This document shows positions 44,259-52,443 of a DNA stretch of 64,000 bases, piece by piece; positions within the stretch are counted from its first letter, which is position 1, and each line of letters starts with the position of its first letter. The notes beneath the pieces are model-generated. The model saw only the letters and a list, made by a program, of their open reading frames with translations. It was not told the DNA's origin and ran no database searches. The translations under genes and the position numbers were made by a program. The stretch covers positions 124,001 to 188,000 of the forward strand of contig CAWECB010000003.1 of the NCBI GenBank assembly GCA_963807465.1. The letters run 5' to 3'. The DNA is from CAWECB01 sp963807465 (lineage in GTDB: Bacteria > Patescibacteriota > Minisyncoccia > Minisyncoccales > Minisyncoccaceae).

Positions 44259-45322
44259 TAACAAGCAAGGTAAAAAAAATCTTTATTCTTGTCTCGGCCG
44301 GGATATTTACTATATCCCCCGCTTACGCCGACATTAATATTCCCGGCGTTAATATATCCAGTCAGACGACCGCCGCCGGATACATCATCCAGTTTTTTAA
44401 TTTGGCGATAATAGTCGGTGCCCTTATCGCTGTGGTCGTCCTAATCATGGCCGGAGTTAACTTGCTTACCGCGGCGGGCGATGTCGGAAAGATAGAAGAT
44501 TCCAAAGGAAAGATCAGAAATGTTTTCTTGGGATTGGCGTTGCTTCTCGGTTCGTACATCTTCTTGAACATTATAAATCCGCAACTGACGCAGGTGAAAA
44601 TTAACCAGCTGTCAAATACTCCCCCCAGTAATATCCAAGTTCCAGAAGGTAGCGGTATTTATCTTTACGATTCTCCTAATTTTACATCAGCTAACCAACC
44701 GTTGATTGTGACCGAAAGCAAGCCTTCTTTGGTTAAGGATAACTTTCAAGGAGAGGCGAAGTCCATAAAGATCGTTAATCCGACAACCTTTAAGTTTGGG
44801 GCGGTCTTGTTCAGCGACTCCGATCTAAGAGGATATTGTTCTTGGACTGCCGATAATCTAACCGACCTTAGCCAAGTGGCGGGGCAAGAGAATAACCCCC
44901 CGGTCAGCGACCTTCAGTCGTTGTATGTCTTTAAGGAAGATCCAACGGAAAGCGCCACCGTTACCATTTATAATACAATAAACTGCCAGCCCAAAAGCAA
45001 TGATTATTGCATACAAGGAGACAGAGACTATCCCTGCGAAACCGATGCTAATAAAGAATGCGCCATAAGCTCTTCCGACGGTTTGCAGAATATTAGAGAT
45101 GTTTGCCCCAACTTCAAGGGAGACGTTTTGTCTGTGGGCGTCGGTCCTACCGTCGGCGTGCTCCTCAAGGCGGCGGATAAGGGTGCACAAGGAGGGTGCC
45201 AGTTTTTTGAATCAGAGAGCACGAGTTGCCTTAATGTCGTGAAATATAGCTATGTCTATAATCCCGCTCCCGGCGGAAAGAATAAGCCGTATTCCATTAT
45301 GATTTTTCCCTTGGTAAGGTAA
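44255..45322 (+). CDS. VirB2-like protein fused to beta/gamma-crystallin-like modules (second copy)
   Basis: 355 residues, clear paralogue of the gene just upstream. Signal peptide with AYA|D cleavage near residue 25. The core starts NISSQTTAAGYIIQFFNLAI, a second helix has GLALLLGSYIFLNIINPQL, and the linker TPPSNIQVPEGS follows. Crystallin-like modules are GIYLYDSPNFTSANQP, KSIKIVNPTTFKFGAVLFSD, SDLRGYCSWTADNLTDLSQ and LQSLYVFKED. A terminal Cys-rich part ends KPYSIMIFPLVR, as in the paralogue (ATFMVFPIDKK). The 3' end overlaps convergent ksgA by 26 bp. Presumed surface-exposed pilus-associated protein; function unproven. Confidence 0.6.
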   Translation: MITSKVKKIFILVSAGIFTISPAYADINIPGVNISSQTTAAGYIIQFFNLAIIVGALIAVVVLIMAGVNLLTAAGDVGKIEDSKGKIRNVFLGLALLLGSYIFLNIINPQLTQVKINQLSNTPPSNIQVPEGSGIYLYDSPNFTSANQPLIVTESKPSLVKDNFQGEAKSIKIVNPTTFKFGAVLFSDSDLRGYCSWTADNLTDLSQVAGQENNPPVSDLQSLYVFKEDPTESATVTIYNTINCQPKSNDYCIQGDRDYPCETDANKECAISSSDGLQNIRDVCPNFKGDVLSVGVGPTVGVLLKAADKGAQGGCQFFESESTSCLNVVKYSYVYNPAPGGKNKPYSIMIFPLVR

Positions 45323-46145
45323 CATAAAGCCTTTCCCAATCTTCCAAAGATAATGTTTCCGCTCTTTGCTCCGGCTTGAGGTTAGCATCTTCAAGCTTTT
45401 TTAATACCTCTTTTCTATTAAGGCCTAATTCGCTTGATAGATTATTTAACAGCTGTTTTCTCGGGTGCGAGAATCCGGCTTTGACTATTCTGAAGAATTC
45501 ATCATTTTTCTTGATCCTTCTCGGTGTTATCTGTATAAAGGCGCTATCTACTTTGGGCTTGGGGTAGAAGCAGTTCTTCGAAACCTTAAACATTATCTTG
45601 GGGCTGGCATAATATCCGACCGAAACCGAAAGCAAGGTCATGTGGGGAGGCTTGGCGCAAATCCTCTTGGCCACCTCGTGTTGGATCATCAAGAATATGT
45701 CTTTTGGTCCGTTTTTGATTTCCAGAAGGTTCCTTATTAAAAATGAGGTCAAATAGTAAGGGATATTGGCCACAACCTTGTATTCCTTCAGCCCCTTTAT
45801 ATCCAGCTTATCATCCTTAAGGAGTGCCAATATGTCTTTATTGAGGATTTCCACGTTCTTGACTTTTGGGCTTTCCAAGGAGGATTTTAGGGCCTCAGCC
45901 ACCTCTTTGTCCTTTTCTACAGCTATGACTTTCTTGGCCTTTTCCGCCAATCCGAAGGTAATAGCCCCCAGCCCCGGTCCTATTTCCAAGACAATATCAT
46001 CCTTTTTAACCCCAGAAACCTCGATTATCCTCCTAATCTGGTTCTTGTCCTTTAGGAAGTTCTGTCCAAGTGTTTTATTGGGCAAAATAGCCGCCTTTTT
46101 AGGGGATTTTGGGTCATTTTTAAATGGGGAGAAATACCTTGACAT
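45297..46145 (-). CDS. rsmA: 16S rRNA (A1518/A1519) dimethyltransferase KsgA
   Basis: 282 residues. NKTLGQNFLKDKNQIRRIIE, SAM motif I VLEIGPGLGAITFGLAEKAK, the catalytic motif IV VVANIPYYLTSFLIRNLL (NIPY) and the C-terminal helical domain KAGFSHPRKQLLNNLSSELG are all family signatures. It dimethylates two adjacent adenines at the 3' end of 16S rRNA. Convergent with the crystallin-like gene and overlapping it by 26 bp. Confidence 0.95.
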   Translation of the reverse strand: MSRYFSPFKNDPKSPKKAAILPNKTLGQNFLKDKNQIRRIIEVSGVKKDDIVLEIGPGLGAITFGLAEKAKKVIAVEKDKEVAEALKSSLESPKVKNVEILNKDILALLKDDKLDIKGLKEYKVVANIPYYLTSFLIRNLLEIKNGPKDIFLMIQHEVAKRICAKPPHMTLLSVSVGYYASPKIMFKVSKNCFYPKPKVDSAFIQITPRRIKKNDEFFRIVKAGFSHPRKQLLNNLSSELGLNRKEVLKKLEDANLKPEQRAETLSLEDWERLYVTLPREKS

Positions 46146-46165
46146 AAGGGGGCAATGAAACTAAA

Positions 46166-47356
46166 ATGTATATTATCCAGATAATAGCCTGGATTTCGAT
46201 AATTGTATATAATTCGCAGTGTTTTTACACGGAAATTCTGCGCGCAAGGCCTATTTTAAATCAGGAAAAAATCAGAAAATCGATCGAACAATTGAGGCTT
46301 AAATGCTCTAAAATTCCTTCTAGGAAGCTTTTTGTTTTTACGTTCATGACGGTCTGTTTCTGGGGATTGGCAGTGTCCATCGGTGGCAACGAGGATACCA
46401 AGACGGCTATTGCCGATCTCCAGAGCAATTTCATCAATCTTGACTCGGCCTTCCAGCCGATTACCAATAATCTTATTATCCAAGACGGGAGCGTTATAAG
46501 TGCTATATCTTCTCCCCTCTTTGTTTCTTCACAGACCTTAGGATCTTTGTTTGATACGGAGACGGCGAAAGACCAGACAGAGGTCATCAAATACACGGTG
46601 GCAAAGGGAGATACTTTGTCGTCGATAGCCGACAAATACAATATATCAGTAGAAACTATACTCTTGGCCAATGAACTCGACAGTAGTAATATTCACGAGG
46701 GCCAGGAGCTTTTAATTCTGCCGGTTGACGGGATACTACATATGGTGGAGAACGGTGAAACCCTGGCTCAGATTGCCAAGGCTTATAGCGCTGACAAGCA
46801 GGACATTATTGATTATAACGGCCTATCAGCCAGTGGAGACGTATATGTGGGAGACGTTTTAATAATTCCCAATGGCAAGATGCCGAAACAGGTTCAGCCG
46901 ACACAGACAGGCAACCAATATGCCCAGGTTACCCTGCCCAATTCATATTTCATAGTTCCCACCATAGGAACCATTACCCAGGGTGCGCACTATTCGGATA
47001 CCGAGAATGGCAGAGCGTATTACAATGCGGTAGACATAGCGAATTCAATAGGGACGCCCATTGTGGCCGCTGCTGGCGGAACGGTCCAGATTGCCAAGAA
47101 CAGGTGGCCCTACGGAAACTATATAACGATACTCCATCCCAACGGAGTTGTTACCCTGTACGCCCATATGAGCTTCTTCGCCCGAGGCATCGTTCCCGGA
47201 ACAACAGTCTCGCAGGGACAGGTTATAGGATACATGGGTAATACTGGCAACGTGTTGGCAAACCCGGGAGGAAACGGAAGCCATTTGCATTTTGAAACTA
47301 GGGGCGCGACTAATCCTTTAACTAGATTCGCGAGAGGAACCAAGATTTCTTATTAA
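46166..47356 (+). CDS. LysM-M23 peptidase-like envelope protein with altered zinc site
   Basis: 396 residues. Hydrophobic segments at 1-18 and 55-73, then two LysM repeats (about 141-186 YTVAKGDTLSSIADKYNIS; 190-236 HMVENGETLAQIAKAYSAD). The M23 domain (about 262-390) has LYAHMSFF (His334) and GSHLHFETRG (His373, His375). The usual first motif HxxxD appears as YNAVD with Tyr286 in place of His while Asp290 remains, so one zinc ligand is missing. The protein may be a non-catalytic cell-wall-binding regulator, or use a different ligand. Terminator follows. Confidence 0.85.
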   Translation: MYIIQIIAWISIIVYNSQCFYTEILRARPILNQEKIRKSIEQLRLKCSKIPSRKLFVFTFMTVCFWGLAVSIGGNEDTKTAIADLQSNFINLDSAFQPITNNLIIQDGSVISAISSPLFVSSQTLGSLFDTETAKDQTEVIKYTVAKGDTLSSIADKYNISVETILLANELDSSNIHEGQELLILPVDGILHMVENGETLAQIAKAYSADKQDIIDYNGLSASGDVYVGDVLIIPNGKMPKQVQPTQTGNQYAQVTLPNSYFIVPTIGTITQGAHYSDTENGRAYYNAVDIANSIGTPIVAAAGGTVQIAKNRWPYGNYITILHPNGVVTLYAHMSFFARGIVPGTTVSQGQVIGYMGNTGNVLANPGGNGSHLHFETRGATNPLTRFARGTKISY

Positions 47357-47359
47357 TAA

Positions 47360-47387
47360 GAAAAGAGCCGAACAAGGCTTTTTTTAT
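47360..47387 (+). terminator. Terminator after the LysM-M23 gene
   Basis: AAAAGAGCC-GAACAA-GGCTTTTTTT, starting 4 bp past the stop. The stem is short but the T-run is good. Confidence 0.55.
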
Positions 47388-47424
47388 TTTCTCCCCATGC
47401 TTGTCAATAGTGTAATTCACAAGA

Positions 47425-47474
47425 CATTGTAATACAATGCCGTTATTTTGATGAGGCATATATGTTTTATGCCT
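47425..47474. repeat. Two inverted repeats in an intergenic stretch
   Basis: CATTGTA-A-TACAATG (47425-47439, 7-bp arms, 1-nt centre) looks like a dimeric regulator operator. AGGCATA-7nt-TATGCCT (47454-47474) is a separate hairpin. They lie in the 135-bp non-coding gap between two convergent terminators, so no gene start is nearby on either side. Purpose unknown. Confidence 0.4.
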
Positions 47475-47521
47475 AAATTATGTTTAAGTGTAAATAACTT
47501 GACAACCGAGCCAGAGGAAAT

Positions 47522-47555
47522 AAAAAAAACGGCGTTGCCTTGATAAAAGGTCGCC
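47522..47555 (-). terminator. Terminator of the 83-residue membrane protein gene
   Basis: Minus strand GGCG-A-CCTT-loop-AAGG-CAA-CGCC, followed by a run of T. It begins right at the stop codon. Confidence 0.65.
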
Positions 47556-47807
47556 TTAGCACACATAGTTCGTATCTTTTACGGCATGGTGTGCGATACA
47601 GGTGGTAGTCGGATCATCTCCTATCGGCTTCCAGAATGTAGACGTTTGATTGGTTATGTTTGGTTGATTTTGCGTCAGTGTAACCGCCTGTTGTGACTGG
47701 CTCTGAGTGCTGTTCGACATTCCATTCATTGCAATTACCGCTACTACTGCCACCACCACAACGATGGCGCAGATAGCAATTGTTATAATTTTCCGGTTCT
47801 TCTCCAT
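47556..47807 (-). CDS. Small single-helix membrane protein, monocistronic
   Basis: 83 residues. Basic MEKNRK, a membrane helix (IITIAICAIVVVVAVVAVIA), then a Gln/Ser/Asn/Thr-rich exported linker (NSTQSQSQQAVTLTQNQPNI). The C-terminal part has two Cys (DPTTTCIAHHAVKDTNYVC). GGAGG lies before the ATG and a fully consensus promoter precedes it. No family known. Two Cys near the end could form a disulfide or attach the protein. Companion in style to the gene at 39676. Confidence 0.55.
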   Translation of the reverse strand: MEKNRKIITIAICAIVVVVAVVAVIAMNGMSNSTQSQSQQAVTLTQNQPNITNQTSTFWKPIGDDPTTTCIAHHAVKDTNYVC

Positions 47808-47848
47808 GATGTCGTCCTCCCTATAGGATTTGATGAGCTTATAATATA

Positions 47849-47877
47849 ATTATAAAACTATATTAGATGATTGTCAA
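47849..47877 (-). promoter_or_regulatory. Perfect consensus promoter of the 83-residue membrane protein
   Basis: Minus strand TTGACA (47877-47872), exactly 17 bp, TATAAT (47854-47849). Leader about 35 nt with GGAGG. Confidence 0.8.
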
Positions 47878-47914
47878 TAGTCAATAAAGATTTTATTGCA
47901 AAAAAAGAAAGGTT

Positions 47915-48292
47915 CTACCCCTTCTTTTTCTGTTTCGTTTTCTTTTCGCAGTCATTGCAGGTTCTGGCTTCGGGAAGAATGATCAGCCTTTCTTCGGATA
48001 TTTCTCGGTTGCAGTCCTCGCACATTCCATACGTTCCGTTATCGATTCTTTTTAAAGCCAGGTTGATATCTCTTAAGTCCTCTTCCAGGGTATATTCTAC
48101 AGGTAGGATGTTTTCGTATTCCTCAACCTCGTCTCCCCTATCCTCTTCGCTCTCGTTCATTTGGGGGAATTCCGTTTCCCAATTATTTCCTGTTCCTTTT
48201 TTCTTGCGGGCGAAAGTTTTTAGTTGCTCTTCGATTTCCTTCTTTTTCTTTTCGAGGTCTAATTTCCTTTGGGATATAAATTGTTTGTTCAT
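47915..48292 (-). CDS. DksA/TraR-type zinc-finger protein
   Basis: 125 residues. The N-terminal coiled coil (RKLDLEKKKKEIEEQLKTFA) and DINLALKRIDNGTYGMCEDC lead to the C4 zinc finger CEDC...CNDC. DksA proteins bind in the RNA polymerase secondary channel. The acidic pair at the coiled-coil tip of E. coli DksA is not recognisable, so ppGpp synergy cannot be predicted. The start overlaps a tiny upstream frame as ATGA. Confidence 0.85.
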   Translation of the reverse strand: MNKQFISQRKLDLEKKKKEIEEQLKTFARKKKGTGNNWETEFPQMNESEEDRGDEVEEYENILPVEYTLEEDLRDINLALKRIDNGTYGMCEDCNREISEERLIILPEARTCNDCEKKTKQKKKG

Positions 48293-48396
48293 ATGATTCT
48301 TAGTAGTTTTAACAGGCCGAAAAGGACCAGGAGTAGGATTATTACCACTACCAGCCTTACTGTGATCTTCGAAAGCACGGTCTGCTTTTTAGTCAT
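48289..48396 (-). CDS. 35-residue single-helix membrane peptide
   Basis: MTKKQTVLSKITVRLVVVII followed by a Leu-rich helix (LLLVLFGLLKLLRII). Basic N-terminus then one membrane helix, and the stop TGA overlaps the ATG of the DksA-like gene (ATGA). It lies 4 bp after the coiled-coil gene. The tight fit in the operon supports it as real. Function unknown. Confidence 0.45.
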   Translation of the reverse strand: MTKKQTVLSKITVRLVVVIILLLVLFGLLKLLRII

Positions 48397-48400
48397 CTTA

Positions 48401-49882
48401 TTATTTGATCTTCGTTTCTATGTCGTTAAGTTCGTTCCTTATCGCCCTTACCTGTGAAGCGATTTCCTGGTATTTCTCCTTTATCATCTTTCTTTTCTCC
48501 TCGATATCCTTTACCTTATCCTCAATGTCCCAGCGTTCCTTTTCTAGCTGTCTCCTTGTTTCTTCGACTGTTCGTCTCCTAGTTTCGATATCTCTTAGAA
48601 CCACCTCGTCATTGGTTTCGCCCTGCCTTCTTTCTAAAACCTTTATTTCGTCTTCGACGGATTTTTCCCTAAGAGCCATCTCGTTCAAGGTCCTTTCGGA
48701 TTTGTCCTTAATCTTGGTGTTCTCGAACATTTCCTTTTTGATGCTTTCGATTTCCTTATCTAAGGGCTCCAGCCTTTTTTCAAGCTCTTCTTTTGTTTGG
48801 CCTAGCATAATGCGATCCCTGTCTCTTTTTAATATTTCTATTTCCTGGTTTACCTGTTTTTCCTTGGTCAAGACCTTATCGAAATTGAGGTCTATTTCCT
48901 TTATCTGGAGCCTCAAAGATTTTATTTCGTCTTCCCTCTTGTCCTTTTCGTCCTCGACATTATTCCTTTCGTCTTCTATTTTCCATCTTTCTTTTTCTAC
49001 AGCCCTTCTTTCTTCCGGGGTCTGCGCCGTGATTTCTTTACCTTCTATGTCTTTTTTCATTTCGTCCAGCCTTTTCTTTCTCTCAAGAACGAGTTCAAGC
49101 TTTTTCTTTATATTCTCCACCTCTTCATTTATCTTGTTCTTCTGTCTTTCGAAGGGAGCTTTTTCTTCTTCTACCTTTTTCAGAGAGTTTTCCAATTCAA
49201 AGGTCGATTCGGCTATCTGCCTTAGCTTGTCTTCGTTCTCATCGATCTTTTTTAGTTTTTCGGTTTTTTCTTCCGCCTCTTTTTCTTCCGGTGGCTCTTC
49301 CAGTCCTAGCTCTTCGGCGCTTGGAAGCCCCCCTTCCTGCTTTTTCGGTTCAGACTTTCCTTCTTCGGGCAATTGTTCCTTAAGCAACATTTCCAAAGAT
49401 AATCCTTCTTCGGGCAATTGTTCTTCGGTTGCCGGAGTGGCTTCTTCCTCGATTTTCAACTCTTCTTTGGGTTCGATGAACCTAAACTCGGCCGGACCCA
49501 ACGGCGGCTCTTCTTCTGTCTGCGGAGTTTCTTTTGGCGCTTCAGCGGGCTCTGGAGCGGATTCTTCTTTTTTCTCGAACTCTTCTTTATTAAGTATTTT
49601 TTCTTTTATCTCGTCCTTGCTGTCCTTAGCTGAAACTGCCATTTCGTAAGCAATATCTTCAGCTTTTTTCCTTTCCTGTTCCATTTCCGCTGACGGAGGA
49701 AGGATTATCTCAGGTGTCTTCTGCGCCTCCTCGACGCTTATTCCCTCTATTTCTTCGACCCTTCCGAAAGAGGACGGTTCTTCTCGCAATGCCATTTTAG
49801 GGTAGACGACGATTCCTTCCGCCTCTTTCATATCCTTCTTCATCGTCCTTATTTTTTCTTTTTCTAAAAAAGTTTCCTCCAT
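48401..49882 (-). CDS. Long coiled-coil, Glu/Lys-rich protein
   Basis: 493 residues from MEETFLEKEKIRTMKKDMKE. Residues about 100-215 are a Pro/Glu-rich linker with a doubled EQLPEEG element. From about 220 to the end is almost continuous charged coiled coil (for example EKERWKIEDERNNVEDEKDK, repeated later as EKERWDIEDKVKDIEEKRKM). No membrane helix, no enzyme motif. A structural or scaffold role, perhaps in the cell envelope or secretion apparatus, can only be guessed. The opposite strand shows a long Ser/Leu-rich open frame, which is a by-product of the Glu/Lys codons. Confidence 0.6.
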   Translation of the reverse strand: MEETFLEKEKIRTMKKDMKEAEGIVVYPKMALREEPSSFGRVEEIEGISVEEAQKTPEIILPPSAEMEQERKKAEDIAYEMAVSAKDSKDEIKEKILNKEEFEKKEESAPEPAEAPKETPQTEEEPPLGPAEFRFIEPKEELKIEEEATPATEEQLPEEGLSLEMLLKEQLPEEGKSEPKKQEGGLPSAEELGLEEPPEEKEAEEKTEKLKKIDENEDKLRQIAESTFELENSLKKVEEEKAPFERQKNKINEEVENIKKKLELVLERKKRLDEMKKDIEGKEITAQTPEERRAVEKERWKIEDERNNVEDEKDKREDEIKSLRLQIKEIDLNFDKVLTKEKQVNQEIEILKRDRDRIMLGQTKEELEKRLEPLDKEIESIKKEMFENTKIKDKSERTLNEMALREKSVEDEIKVLERRQGETNDEVVLRDIETRRRTVEETRRQLEKERWDIEDKVKDIEEKRKMIKEKYQEIASQVRAIRNELNDIETKIK

Positions 49883-49930
49883 GGGTGATATGGTTGGGTT
49901 AATAAGCAAAAAGCGGAAAAGTTTAAGAAA

Positions 49931-52045
49931 TTATTTCCTCGCCTCCTTTAATGATAGATTAATCCTGCCCTGCTCGTCAATAGAGATAACTTTTACAGGA
50001 ACCACATCTCCAACCTTGACTACGTCGGTAACCTTATTTACCCGGTTCGGAGACAATTGAGAAATGTGGATCATGCCTTCCTGGCCCGGAAGGATTTCGG
50101 CAAAGGCGCCGAAGTCGAGTATCCTCCTTATGGTTCCCTGAAATATCTCACCAACCTTAACTTCTCTTGTTAGGTTTTTGATCCATTCAATGGCTTTTTG
50201 AGCAGCCGCTTCCGATTCCGCGGTCACAAAAACATCGCCGTTGTCTTCAATGTCTATCGTAACGTTGCAGGCGTCTATGATTTCGTTGATTATCTTTCCG
50301 CCTGTTCCGATTACGTCTCCGATTTGTTCGGGTTTGATTTTGATGACATATATCCTCGGAGCGTTAGGAGAAAGTTCTTTTCTCGGCTCGGGAAGAATAT
50401 CGCCCATCTTTTTTAAGATGTCCAGCCTCGCCTTTTTCGATTGCTCTAAAGCTTCCTTGATTATCTTGTCAGTGATTCCCCTTATCTTTATATCCATTTG
50501 CAGAGCGGTAATGCCGTCTTTGGTCCCAGCGACCTTGAAGTCCATATCACCGTAGTGGTCCTCTTCTCCCTGGACATCGGTTAATACGGCGTATTTCTTG
50601 TCTTCAGTGCTTTTAGTATCGGTCATTTCCATCATCAGTCCCATGGCGATACCCGAGACAGGCTTTTTGATGGGAACCCCTCCGTCCATGAGTGCTAAGC
50701 AGGCGGCGCAGGTCGAGGCCATCGATGACGAACCGTTCGAACACAAAACTTCGGAAACGAGTCTTATTGTGTAAGGGAAAGTTTCGGCGTCCGGAATCAT
50801 CGGCCTCAGCGCTTTTTCTCCGAGCATCCCGTGTCCTATCTCCCTTCGGCCGGGCCCTCTCAATGGTCCCGTCTCTCCAACGCATGACGGCGGGAAGTTG
50901 TAGTGGTGCATGAATCGTTTCTTGCCGGTAAGCTCCATCTCTTCCATTATTTTCTGATCTCCGGGAGCGCCCAAAGTCAAGAAAGACAAGACCTTTGTCT
51001 GTCCGCGGCAAAACAGCCCAGTTCCGTGGACTCTCGGAATGACATTGACGTCGCAGGAAATAGCTCTCAGTTCGTCTATTTTCCTCCCATCAATTCGCAT
51101 TCCCTTGTCTATGACGATATTGTGGATCGTGTTTTCGGTTTCTCTCTCAAAGAAAGCGAAGCCATGGTGAAGATCGTCAGGATTTTCATTCTTCTTTAAA
51201 AGTTCGGCCAACTGGTCTCTAATTTCATATATCCCCTCAGCATCAGCATCGGTCATTATTTTCTCAATCTTTCCCGCCATGAAATCCTTGATTTCATTTT
51301 CAAGGCTTTCATTTCTTTCGTGTTTTTTCAATTCAGCTTTTTGTTTTCCTATCTTTTTAGATATTTCTTCCTGGAAATTAAGGATGTCTTCATGGTATTT
51401 TTTGGAAAGTTCGACGGCCTTGACTATTTCGTCTTCAGTGGCTTCTTTCAGTCCGGATTCGATCATGTTAATCAATATCTCTTTGCCGGACTCGGATTTC
51501 AATCCTGAAAGCATGAGGTCGATCCTGCCCACTTCCCTTTCTTCAAACGTCGGGAAAGCAACCATATGCCCTTCCCTTTCCCCGATTCTCACCGGAGCGA
51601 CGGGCCCATTCCAAGGTATGTCAGAAGTCATCAGAGCGAGCGAGGCGGCGATCAACCCCAAGCTGGCAAGGTCTGATTCTTTGTCCCAGGACAAGGCGGT
51701 AATGATCACCTGCACTTCCCGGTTCAAAGTCTGCGGGAACAAGGGCCTTATGGCCCTGTCAATTAATCTCGATATCAATATCGATTCTTCGCTTGGCCTC
51801 CCTTCCCTTTTCATGAATCTTGAGCCGAGTATTTTTCCTACGGCGTAGTATTTTTCTTCATAAGCGACCATTAAAGGAAAAAAATCGATCCCCTCGATTT
51901 CTTTCTTACTCATGACGGCCGTCGCCATGAGGCATGTGTCTCCAAATTTAACGAAGACAGAACCGTTTGCTCTTTCGGCAAGATTCTTGAAATCAACTTC
52001 CAGTAATTTTTTGTCGATATTGAGCTTAAAAGATTCTGTTTTCAT
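49931..52045 (-). CDS. pnp: Polynucleotide phosphorylase
   Basis: 704 residues. Two RNase PH domains (first: GDTCLMATAVMSKKEIEGID, EGRPSEESILISRLIDRAIR; second: RGQTKVLSFLTLGAPGDQKI, GRREIGHGMLGEKALRPMIP). Then a KH domain (IGDVIGTGGKIINEIIDACN) and a C-terminal S1 domain (VGEIFQGTIRRILDFGAFAE). It degrades RNA 3'-5' using phosphate. Follows rpsO by 6 bp, the universal rpsO-pnp pairing. Confidence 0.97.
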   Translation of the reverse strand: MKTESFKLNIDKKLLEVDFKNLAERANGSVFVKFGDTCLMATAVMSKKEIEGIDFFPLMVAYEEKYYAVGKILGSRFMKREGRPSEESILISRLIDRAIRPLFPQTLNREVQVIITALSWDKESDLASLGLIAASLALMTSDIPWNGPVAPVRIGEREGHMVAFPTFEEREVGRIDLMLSGLKSESGKEILINMIESGLKEATEDEIVKAVELSKKYHEDILNFQEEISKKIGKQKAELKKHERNESLENEIKDFMAGKIEKIMTDADAEGIYEIRDQLAELLKKNENPDDLHHGFAFFERETENTIHNIVIDKGMRIDGRKIDELRAISCDVNVIPRVHGTGLFCRGQTKVLSFLTLGAPGDQKIMEEMELTGKKRFMHHYNFPPSCVGETGPLRGPGRREIGHGMLGEKALRPMIPDAETFPYTIRLVSEVLCSNGSSSMASTCAACLALMDGGVPIKKPVSGIAMGLMMEMTDTKSTEDKKYAVLTDVQGEEDHYGDMDFKVAGTKDGITALQMDIKIRGITDKIIKEALEQSKKARLDILKKMGDILPEPRKELSPNAPRIYVIKIKPEQIGDVIGTGGKIINEIIDACNVTIDIEDNGDVFVTAESEAAAQKAIEWIKNLTREVKVGEIFQGTIRRILDFGAFAEILPGQEGMIHISQLSPNRVNKVTDVVKVGDVVPVKVISIDEQGRINLSLKEARK

Positions 52046-52051
52046 GTTGCT

Positions 52052-52318
52052 CTATATCTTTAATCCCAGTTTCTTGGAAAGATCCTTGAATGATTTTTCA
52101 TTAGTCCTCGACAGATACTTCAAGAGCTTCCTTCTCTGAGAGACCATTTTCAGGAGTCCCCTCTTCGAACTCAAATCTTTCTTGTGCTTTTGCAGGTGAC
52201 CCAATAGTTTTTCTATTTCTTCGGTCAAGAGCGCTATCTGAACCTCTGCGGAACCGGTGTCCGTGTCATGAAGCTTGTACTTTCCGAGTAAATTTGTTTT
52301 TTCTTCTGTTGAAAGCAT
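52052..52318 (-). CDS. rpsO: 30S ribosomal protein S15
   Basis: 88 residues: DTGSAEVQIALLTEEIEKLL, HLQKHKKDLSSKRGLLKMVS and QRRKLLKYLSRTNEKSFKDL. These are the four-helix S15 signature that binds the central domain of 16S rRNA. First gene of the rpsO-pnp unit, 41 bp downstream of a tRNA gene. Confidence 0.97.
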   Translation of the reverse strand: MLSTEEKTNLLGKYKLHDTDTGSAEVQIALLTEEIEKLLGHLQKHKKDLSSKRGLLKMVSQRRKLLKYLSRTNEKSFKDLSKKLGLKI

Positions 52319-52359
52319 ATGTTTGTATATTCTTATCCTTTATATTCCCGTCGGGTTGT

Positions 52360-52431
52360 GCCCCGTGAGGGATTCGAACCCACGACCTTGAAGTTAAGAG
52401 CTTCCTGCTCTACCAGCTGAGCTAACGGGGC
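52360..52431 (-). tRNA. tRNA-Lys (anticodon CTT)
   Basis: Full cloverleaf on the minus strand. Acceptor GCCCCGT/ACGGGGC with A73, D-stem GCTC/GAGC, anticodon loop CTCTTAA giving CTT, T-arm with GTTCGAATC. CCA is not encoded. Reads AAG codons only. Confidence 0.93.
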
Positions 52432-52443
52432 TTGCATACTTAT

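Noticed and set aside
48405..49649. Long plus-strand open frame (over 400 codons, Ser/Leu/Phe-rich)
   Set aside because: It is the complement of the Glu/Lys-rich coiled-coil gene; GAA/AAG-rich DNA leaves the opposite strand free of stops. Low complexity and no start signals.
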